Shown here: positions 59,373 to 64,000 of the stretch, one piece after another
How positions within the stretch are numbered: position 1 is the stretch's first letter
Layout of the letters: the number at the start of each line of letters is the position of its first letter
NCBI GenBank assembly: GCA_963725175.1
Contig: CAVRXH010000006.1
Location: 6,262,001 to 6,326,000, forward strand
Origin: DASUBV01 sp963725175
Lineage (GTDB): Bacteria > Actinomycetota > Actinomycetes > Streptosporangiales > Streptosporangiaceae
Length of the DNA: 64,000 nt
Direction: 5' to 3'
Notes under the pieces: generated by a model
Database searches by the model: none
The model's input: only the letters and a program-made list of their open reading frames with translations
Told to the model about the DNA's origin: nothing
Position numbers and translations under genes: made by a program

Positions 59373-60584
59373 CTACTGGTGGTAGTCGCCGATGAAGTCG
59401 GCGAACCGGGAAATGGCGTCGGCCAGGGTGTCCACCGGGGCGAGGAAGACGAGCCGGAAGTGGTCGGTCGTCGGCAGGTTGAACCCCGAGCCGTGGGACA
59501 GCAGCAGGTGCTGCTGCTCCAGCAGGTCCATGACCATCTGCTCGTCATCGGTGATCTTGTGGACCTCCGGGTCCAGGCGCGGGAACACGTAAAGCGCGCC
59601 GGCCGGGCGGACGCAGTCCACGCCGGGGATCTCGGTCATCCGCTGCCAGGCGAAGTCCCGCTGATCGCGGAGCCGGCCGCCGGGCACCAGCAGGTCGGCG
59701 GCGTGCTCGGTGCCGCCGAGCGCGGTCTGGATGGCGTACTGCGCCGGGACGTTGGGGCACAGCCGCATGTTGGCGAGCAGCTCCAGGCCGTCCAGGTAGT
59801 CGGCGGCCTGCCGCCGCGGCCCGCAGACGACCAGCCAGCCCGACCGGTAGCCGGCCAGCCGGTAGGTCTTGGACAGTCCGCCCATGCTCAGCACCAGAAG
59901 GTCGGGCGCCAGCTTGGCGGCGGGCTCGTGCACCGCGCCGTCGTAGAGGATCTGCTCGTAGATCTCGTCGGTCAGCACCAGCAGGCCATGCCGCCTGGCC
60001 AGGTCGAGCAGGCCAAGCAGGATCTCCCGCGAGTAAACCGCCCCGGTCGGGTTGTTCGGGTTAATGATCACCAGCGCCCTGGTGCGCGGGGTGATCTGGG
60101 CGGCGACGTGCTCCAGGTCCGGCTGCCAGCCGATGGCCTCGTCGCAGCGGTAGTGCACGGCCCGGCCGCCGCACAGGTTGATCGCGCCGGTCCACAGCGG
60201 GTAGTCCGGGCTCGGGACCAGGACCTCGTCGCCGCTGTCCAGCAGCGCCTGGAGCGACATCACGATCAGCTCGGACACCCCGTTACCGAGGTAGACGTCG
60301 TCGGGAGTGACCCCGGCGATGCCGTTGCGCTCGAAGGACTGGGCCACGGCGAGCCGCGCCGCGTGAATGCCGCGGGCGTCGCCGTAGGGCTGGGCGTTGG
60401 CGAGGTTCAGCGCCACGTCGCGGAGCACGGCGTCCGGGGCGGTGATTCCGAAGTGCGCGGGGTTACCCAGGTTCAGCTTGAGTATCTGGTTCCCCGCGGC
60501 CTCGAGCTCGCGGGCGCGGCGCAGCACCGGTCCCCTGATGTCATACCTGACATTCTTCAGTCGGCTCGCCTGCGGCACGTTCAC
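59373..60584 (-). CDS. Alanine-type aminotransferase (class I/II, AlaA-like)
   Basis: 403 residues. GTG 60584 with AGGGAGG seven bases upstream is chosen; GTG 60578 is an alternative. PLP fold type I: LNLGNPAHFGI, YLGNGVSELIVM, SPDYPLWTGAI, IINPNNPTGAVYSREIL, VLTDEIYEQILYD, the PLP Lys in SMGGLSKTYRLAGYRSGW and the Arg end FRLVFLAPV. Closest to AlaA pyruvate aminotransferases. Monocistronic, flanked by regulatory gaps. Housekeeping amino-acid metabolism is the default reading. Confidence 0.9.
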   Translation of the reverse strand: MNVPQASRLKNVRYDIRGPVLRRARELEAAGNQILKLNLGNPAHFGITAPDAVLRDVALNLANAQPYGDARGIHAARLAVAQSFERNGIAGVTPDDVYLGNGVSELIVMSLQALLDSGDEVLVPSPDYPLWTGAINLCGGRAVHYRCDEAIGWQPDLEHVAAQITPRTRALVIINPNNPTGAVYSREILLGLLDLARRHGLLVLTDEIYEQILYDGAVHEPAAKLAPDLLVLSMGGLSKTYRLAGYRSGWLVVCGPRRQAADYLDGLELLANMRLCPNVPAQYAIQTALGGTEHAADLLVPGGRLRDQRDFAWQRMTEIPGVDCVRPAGALYVFPRLDPEVHKITDDEQMVMDLLEQQHLLLSHGSGFNLPTTDHFRLVFLAPVDTLADAISRFADFIGDYHQ

Positions 60585-60832
60585 CAGAAAACCTCCCTGC
60601 TCATGACCGCGCGGCAAGATCAGCCGGCCGGGCCGGGCAGGCATGTCCGCGCGGATACCCGGGCAGGACACCAAGAGGCCGGCCGCGGGAACTGGCGCTG
60701 CAAGGCACGATATCGCGGGCTGCCGGTGAACCGCTCGATAGCGGGGAATACGGCCCGCAGAGGTCGGCACTTGCCCCCGGCAGTAACGACGGGGGCCGGA
60801 CCGCAGGAGGCGCAGACGGCAGGAGGCAGCGG

Positions 60833-61201
60833 ATGGGCGGGGCAGTCGTTCACTTCGAGATCATGGGCCAGGACGCGGAGAAGCTCCGGGCGTTCTACGG
60901 CGAGCTTTTCGGCTGGCAGATCGACGCGGACAACCAGTGGAACTACGGCGTCGTGGACCGGTCGCAGAACCTCAGCAGCCACGGGGTCGGCATCGGCGGC
61001 GGCATCGGCGCGATGCCGGAGGGGATGCCCGGTCACACCACCTTCTACGTTGAGGTACCCGACGTGGAGGCGGCGCTGGCCAGGGTCGAAACGCTGGGCG
61101 GGACCCGGCTGATGGGCCCGGACAAGGTCATGGAGGGCGTGGAAATCGGCGTCGCGCATGACCCGGAGGGCCACGTCATCGGCCTGATCAAGGCGGTCTA
61201 G
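60833..61201 (+). CDS. VOC-family (glyoxalase-like) protein
   Basis: 122 residues; AGGAGG precedes ATG 60833. One VOC domain of paired beta-alpha-beta modules: VVHFEIMGQDAEKLRAFYGELFGW, TTFYVEVPDVEAALARVETLGGT and VAHDPEGHVIGLIKAV. The metal-ligand positions (His8, Glu at the end of each module) are partly kept, as in many actinobacterial relatives used in resistance or small-molecule binding. Ends in a strong hairpin shared with the convergent secreted-protein gene. Confidence 0.86.
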   Translation: MGGAVVHFEIMGQDAEKLRAFYGELFGWQIDADNQWNYGVVDRSQNLSSHGVGIGGGIGAMPEGMPGHTTFYVEVPDVEAALARVETLGGTRLMGPDKVMEGVEIGVAHDPEGHVIGLIKAV

Positions 61202-61206
61202 CTGGG

Positions 61207-61237
61207 GCGGGACCCGGCGGCGGCCGCCGGGTCCCGC
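61207..61237. terminator. Bidirectional terminator, 15-bp arms
   Basis: GCGGGACCCGGCGGC and its exact complement are separated by one base, giving a long stem with a small effective loop, between the VOC stop (61201) and the convergent secreted-protein stop (61243). Confidence 0.85.
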
Positions 61238-61242
61238 GCCGC

Positions 61243-61815
61243 TCACCCGGTGGTGTAGGTGATGATCAAGCCGCTGAAGCTGGCGTCGCCGAACGGGCAG
61301 ACACCCGCTGAGTAGGCGAAGTCGGTCATGTTGACCTTGGCGTATTTCTTGTTGAACGTCTTCGTCAGGTGGGTGTACTTCGGTGCCGTGCCGTTGGGCT
61401 GGGAGCGCGCGGACACCAGGATGCGCGATGTCTCCCCGGCCAGGTTCTGCCGGTTGATCTCCACGTAGACCTGGTCGCTCTTGCCCTGGGTGTAGTAGAA
61501 GACGACCTTCTTGAGCAGCGCGTTCGGCGGCAGCGACAGCCCGGCGTCAAAGCACCGGCCTGAGTCGCTATTGGTCAGGTTCGTCGAGTCCCAGTGGTTG
61601 TAGTAGTCGTCCGCGGTGTTCCCCAGGCTGTCCGGCGCGAACGCCGAGGCCGCGAGGGTGTAGTGATGCGTGACGGCATGGCTGCGGGCGGCTTGCGCCG
61701 GGTGTGCCTGATGACTCGGCATGGCAACGGCCGTTCCCACCGCGGTGAATCCGATGGCGACACCTGCCGCGAGCGTGACCAGGTACCCGGACCGGGTACG
61801 GGTCAGGATCTTCAT
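61243..61815 (-). CDS. Secreted protein of unknown function
   Basis: 190 residues from ATG 61815 (GGGGAG upstream). Signal peptide (RSGYLVTLAAGVAIGFTAVGTAVA), then a His-rich propeptide-like stretch and a beta-sandwich-like domain with two Cys (SGRCFDAGL, AGVCPFGD). ALLKKVVFYYTQGKSDQVYVEI is the best-ordered part. No family recognised; similar short secreted beta proteins are frequent in Streptosporangiales-type genomes. Follows the 87-residue secreted protein by 10 bp, probably in one transcript. Confidence 0.75.
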   Translation of the reverse strand: MKILTRTRSGYLVTLAAGVAIGFTAVGTAVAMPSHQAHPAQAARSHAVTHHYTLAASAFAPDSLGNTADDYYNHWDSTNLTNSDSGRCFDAGLSLPPNALLKKVVFYYTQGKSDQVYVEINRQNLAGETSRILVSARSQPNGTAPKYTHLTKTFNKKYAKVNMTDFAYSAGVCPFGDASFSGLIITYTTG

Positions 61816-61825
61816 GTGCTCCCCT

Positions 61826-62089
61826 TTAGTTTCGCTTGTTGTCGTGCCCTGCCGCGGGCAGGTTGGAGCCGTGCACGACGGCCCTGGCGGCCGGCCCCCT
61901 GGCCGGTCCCCGGTAGTTGGGATGCTGGTTGCCTGAGCCGCGCGCGGCGGCTGCGACAGCCGGCCGGGCGGGACCCCGGTAGTTGGAATGCGTGCTGTGA
62001 TTCGCGGCAAGCGCGCTGGCGCCGGCACCGAGCACGCACACGGCGGCTCCGGCTGCGGCAGCGAGGCTGTACCAACGGCGACGAGTCAT
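61826..62089 (-). CDS. Small secreted protein with a duplicated NYRGPAR motif
   Basis: 87 residues; a near-ideal GGGAGGTGAG precedes ATG 62089. Signal peptide (SLAAAAGAAVCVLGAGASALA), mature part of about 58 residues. The motif HxNYRGPAR occurs twice (SNYRGPARPAVAAAARG and PNYRGPARGPAARAV), the units separated by about 20 residues. Basic, Ala/Gly-rich, no Cys in the mature part. Unknown; could be a small extracellular peptide or matrix component. Confidence 0.65.
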   Translation of the reverse strand: MTRRRWYSLAAAAGAAVCVLGAGASALAANHSTHSNYRGPARPAVAAAARGSGNQHPNYRGPARGPAARAVVHGSNLPAAGHDNKRN

Positions 62090-62187
62090 TTACTCACCTC
62101 CCCCCTGGTGACGTCGTCCTGGGAAGAGATCTACCGTTTGCGGACCCTCAAGGGCAATGGCACGGGCCGCTGTTTGCGCTGCTCTTT

Positions 62188-62649
62188 TCAGAGGACGTCG
62201 CGAACGGCGGCGGCGGCGCTGGCCGCGTGCCGGCGTGCCGCGGGCATGCTGACGCCCATCGCGGCGGCGATCTCGGGGTCGGGCAGGCCGGCGTAGAACC
62301 GGAGCACCAGAGCCTCGCGCTGCCGTCCGGGGAGCGCGGCGATCGCGCCGGCCAGCGCGGGCGGCATGGCGGAAAGCCCGGGCGCGTACCTGGTCCCGGC
62401 CGCGCGGGACCTGCTCACCACCGCGCGCCGCAGCCAGGCCAGCGCCGCCTGGTCGTCCCAGGCCTGGCGCCAGGCACGATGCAGGGCCACAAAGCAGTCC
62501 TGCACCACCCGCTCGGCGGTGCCCTGGTCTCCAGTCAGCAGCGCCGCGAGCCTGACGAGCGGGCGGTACTGCTCCCCGTACATGGCCGTCACGGCCTGGT
62601 GGGCCGCTGCCGCGGCGGCCGCGCCGGAGGCGGCCCTGGCTGCTGACAT
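62188..62649 (-). CDS. ECF-like sigma factor (short, SigE/Sigma-70 family)
   Basis: 153 residues from ATG 62649. Region 2 is shortened: MYGEQYRPLVRLAALLTGDQGTAERVVQDCFVALHRAWRQ. Region 4: IAALPGRQREALVLRFYAGLPDPEIAAAMGVSMPAARRHAASAAAAVRDVL, a clear helix-turn-helix. This is the SigE-like group common in actinobacteria without an adjacent anti-sigma factor. An upstream TTGACA - 18 bp - TACTCT promoter places the expected start of transcription on the A of ATG, so the message may be leaderless. Divergent from an HTH gene. Confidence 0.85.
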   Translation of the reverse strand: MSAARAASGAAAAAAAHQAVTAMYGEQYRPLVRLAALLTGDQGTAERVVQDCFVALHRAWRQAWDDQAALAWLRRAVVSRSRAAGTRYAPGLSAMPPALAGAIAALPGRQREALVLRFYAGLPDPEIAAAMGVSMPAARRHAASAAAAVRDVL

Positions 62650-62655
62650 GCCGTA

Positions 62656-62685
62656 AGAGTAGGAAGAAGTAGGAAGGTATGTCAA
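62656..62685 (-). promoter_or_regulatory. Consensus-like promoter, probably leaderless, of the sigma factor gene
   Basis: On the minus strand TTGACA (62685-62680) and TACTCT (62661-62656) are 18 bp apart. Six bases separate the -10 element from ATG 62649, so the start of transcription should fall on or next to the initiation codon and no ribosome site is possible. Confidence 0.65.
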
Positions 62686-62771
62686 TACGAGACCGCAGAT
62701 CAGTGCAGATCCATTCAGATTCTTGCCACTCAGGGCTAGCTTCTTCCGGTTTCTTCCTGCAAGATGGAGCC

Positions 62772-63170
62772 ATGGCAGACGCGGAGGACTGGAAGCGGCT
62801 CGGCGACTACGTCGTGGCCAGGCGCATCGCCCTGGGCATGCGGGACCGCCGCTCGCTCGCTGCCACGACCGGCATCACCGAGCGGACGCTGGGAAAGGTC
62901 GAGACCGGCCACCGGGTGTCGGCGAGCACGCTGGGCGCGCTCGATAACCACCTGGGCTGGGCGCCCGGCTCCTGCCGGCGGATCCTGGTCGGCGGCGAGC
63001 CGGCCTCGGCCGCGCCCGACTCGGCCGTCACGCACTACGACGATCCGACCCTGCGGCACATCGCCCAGGTGCCGGGGCTGCCGCCGGACGTGGTCAGGGG
63101 GCTGATCGCGCTGGCCCGTAACTGGCGAGAGCAGCAGGACGAGGAGGAGGCGCAGCGCCGCCGGGCCTAG
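62772..63170 (+). CDS. Helix-turn-helix protein (XRE-like)
   Basis: 132 residues from ATG 62772 (GGAG two bases upstream is close). N-terminal HTH: LGDYVVARRIALGMRDRRSLAATTGITERTLGKVETGHRVSASTL, with the recognition helix at ITERTLGKVE, in line with Xre/SinR-type repressors found in actinobacteria. The C-terminal half (PTLRHIAQVPGLPPDVVRGLIALARNWREQQDEEE) is helical and charged, perhaps for dimerisation. Divergent from the sigma factor, so it may control it. Ligand unknown. Confidence 0.8.
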   Translation: MADAEDWKRLGDYVVARRIALGMRDRRSLAATTGITERTLGKVETGHRVSASTLGALDNHLGWAPGSCRRILVGGEPASAAPDSAVTHYDDPTLRHIAQVPGLPPDVVRGLIALARNWREQQDEEEAQRRRA

Positions 63171-63208
63171 GGAGCAGGCCTAGGGGCACGGGGCTCAGCG
63201 GCGAGGGG

Positions 63209-63943
63209 CTACAGGGTGATGCTTAACGGCACGCAGATCTTGATGCCCAGGATGATGACGCACGACTTGCGGCCCGGCTTGCCGTGATGGCCCGTCGGGC
63301 TGGGCGAGGGCGACGGGCTGGGGGCCGGCTTCGTGGTCGGGGGCGGAGTCGGCGTGGGGGATGGCGTGGCGGAGGGGGACGGTTCCGGTGTCCGGGTGGG
63401 GGAGGGACTCGGGACCGGCCGCGTCCGGCCGGGCGCGGGGGGCGTCCGGCCGGATCCGGGGGAGGACGAGCCAGGCTGCGGCTGGCCCGTCCCCGGCTGG
63501 CTGGTCCGGGACCCGCTAGCCGTCCTGCCGGGTGCTGGCGCTGGGGAGGAGCCGGCACCCGGCAGGCCGCCGCCGATCCGCTCCTGGGCCGGCGGGCCGA
63601 TCGACAGCGTGCTGCCGTGCGGCTGGGCGGCCACGGCGACGACCAGCGCGACGGCCGCCACGCCGGCCACCCCGGCGGCGCTGGCCAGCGCGATGGGCCG
63701 CATCCGGAGCAGCGCGGCGGCCCGGTGCAGCAGCAGCCGCGCCGCCCAGGGCAGCGCCACCGCGATCGGCACGGCACCCCGCCAGCCGGCTCGCCTGGAC
63801 GCGCGCAGCGCGGTGCGGACCGCCAGTCGCTGCCCGGCCGGGTCGAGAGAGTCGGAGACGAACAGCACCAGGTCGCCGTTGGGGTCGCGGCTGGCCACGG
63901 CGCGCAGCCCGTCCGGCAGGCTGGCTCGCTCAATCCGGATCAT
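63209..63943 (-). CDS. Single-pass membrane protein with Pro/Ser-rich spacer
   Basis: 244 residues from ATG 63943, which overlaps the stop of the gene cut by the window edge (ATGA). The N-terminal ~95 residues are basic and soluble-looking (MIRIERASLPDGLRAVASRDPNGDLVLFVSDSL), then one hydrophobic helix (IALASAAGVAGVAAVALVVAVA), a Pro/Ser/Thr-rich spacer of about 90 residues outside the membrane and a short hydrophobic C-terminus with two Cys (SCVIILGIKICVPLSITL). The start resembles proteins that accompany ImmA/XRE-type genes in actinobacteria; I cannot assign a function. Confidence 0.65.
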   Translation of the reverse strand: MIRIERASLPDGLRAVASRDPNGDLVLFVSDSLDPAGQRLAVRTALRASRRAGWRGAVPIAVALPWAARLLLHRAAALLRMRPIALASAAGVAGVAAVALVVAVAAQPHGSTLSIGPPAQERIGGGLPGAGSSPAPAPGRTASGSRTSQPGTGQPQPGSSSPGSGRTPPAPGRTRPVPSPSPTRTPEPSPSATPSPTPTPPPTTKPAPSPSPSPSPTGHHGKPGRKSCVIILGIKICVPLSITL

Positions 63944-64000
63944 GACCCGGCCGCCTGCTGCCGCGAGCCCAGCGCGCGGATCGTGGTCCACCACTGGCGC
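63940..64000 (-). CDS. 3' end of a gene continuing beyond the right edge
   Basis: Only about 19 codons are visible, ending W-W-T-T-I-R-A-L-G-S-R-Q-Q-A-A-G-S-stop, with the stop overlapping the next start (ATGA). Frame and coupling support a real gene; its identity cannot be judged from this piece. Confidence 0.5.
   Translation of the reverse strand, partial: RQWWTTIRALGSRQQAAGS

Noticed and set aside
1..64000. tRNA, rRNA or riboswitch elements
   Set aside because: No cloverleaf, rRNA-like or conserved riboswitch core was recognised by eye; a covariance-model search could still find one.

Overview
The window is high-GC DNA (about 70% GC by eye) with frequent GTG/TTG starts, GGAGG-type ribosome sites and strong third-position GC. 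It also carries families typical of Actinomycetota: GAF-ANTAR, STAS, DUF6458, DUF222/HNH, and a NarL regulator with HisKA_3 kinases. A soil actinomycete is the best reading; the genus cannot be named from sequence alone.

Layout. 0-7 kb: the end of an unknown gene, then a leftward operon of a GNAT acetyltransferase, three phage-tail-collar (MdpB-like) proteins and a large secreted beta-helix/Ig-repeat protein. 7-15 kb: regulators (GAF-ANTAR, STAS, a two-component system in which one of two linked kinases has lost its phospho-acceptor His and its N-box Asn), a small membrane protein, a lipoprotein and a decayed cation exporter. 15-21.5 kb: an accessory stretch with a broken DUF234 ATPase, an intact AAA ATPase-DUF4276 pair that looks like an anti-phage module, and a DUF222-HNH gene. 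21.8-26.7 kb: thioesterase, a Rieske oxygenase-pantothenate kinase-PanC operon, and a heme-oxygenase-like diiron protein. 26.9-53.6 kb: the centre of interest, described next. 53.6-64 kb: cold shock protein, small metallopeptidase, a medium-chain dehydrogenase, a sedolisin with a secreted partner, an alanine-type aminotransferase, a VOC protein, small secreted proteins, a probably leaderless ECF-like sigma gene, an HTH protein and a membrane-anchored Pro/Ser-rich protein.

Central cluster. Two ABC exporters, a GT2 glycosyltransferase, two thymidylate-kinase-like proteins, a ThiG-like TIM barrel with its Schiff-base Lys, two HAD phosphatases, an NTP_transf_5 nucleotidyltransferase, a glutamine-synthetase-family ligase and an AsnB amidotransferase are followed by a tightly coupled operon. 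That operon runs GH13 - FGGY kinase - class II aldolase - DUF4915 - ThDP enzyme - MfnE-like amino-acid-kinase-fold kinase - NDK-like protein - HAD - GT4 trehalose-synthase-like - aldo/keto reductase. Most junctions are ATGA/GTGA overlaps. Inference: it makes and exports a sugar-containing metabolite, passing through phosphorylated or nucleotide-activated intermediates and carrying amide or gamma-glutamyl groups. The ThiG-like enzyme with a HAD phosphatase and a disaccharide-forming glycosyltransferase recalls 2-thiosugar chemistry (BexX), but the product is unknown and I recognise no published cluster with this gene content.

Quality warning. At least ten genes between 2 and 38.5 kb are broken by single-base frame changes or small deletions, several in C/G runs, while 38.5-64 kb is essentially clean. 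Most are probably sequence errors. The cation exporter and the DUF234 ATPase also lack internal segments and look truly decayed. Short in-frame tandem duplications, most often of 15 bp, recur across the window.
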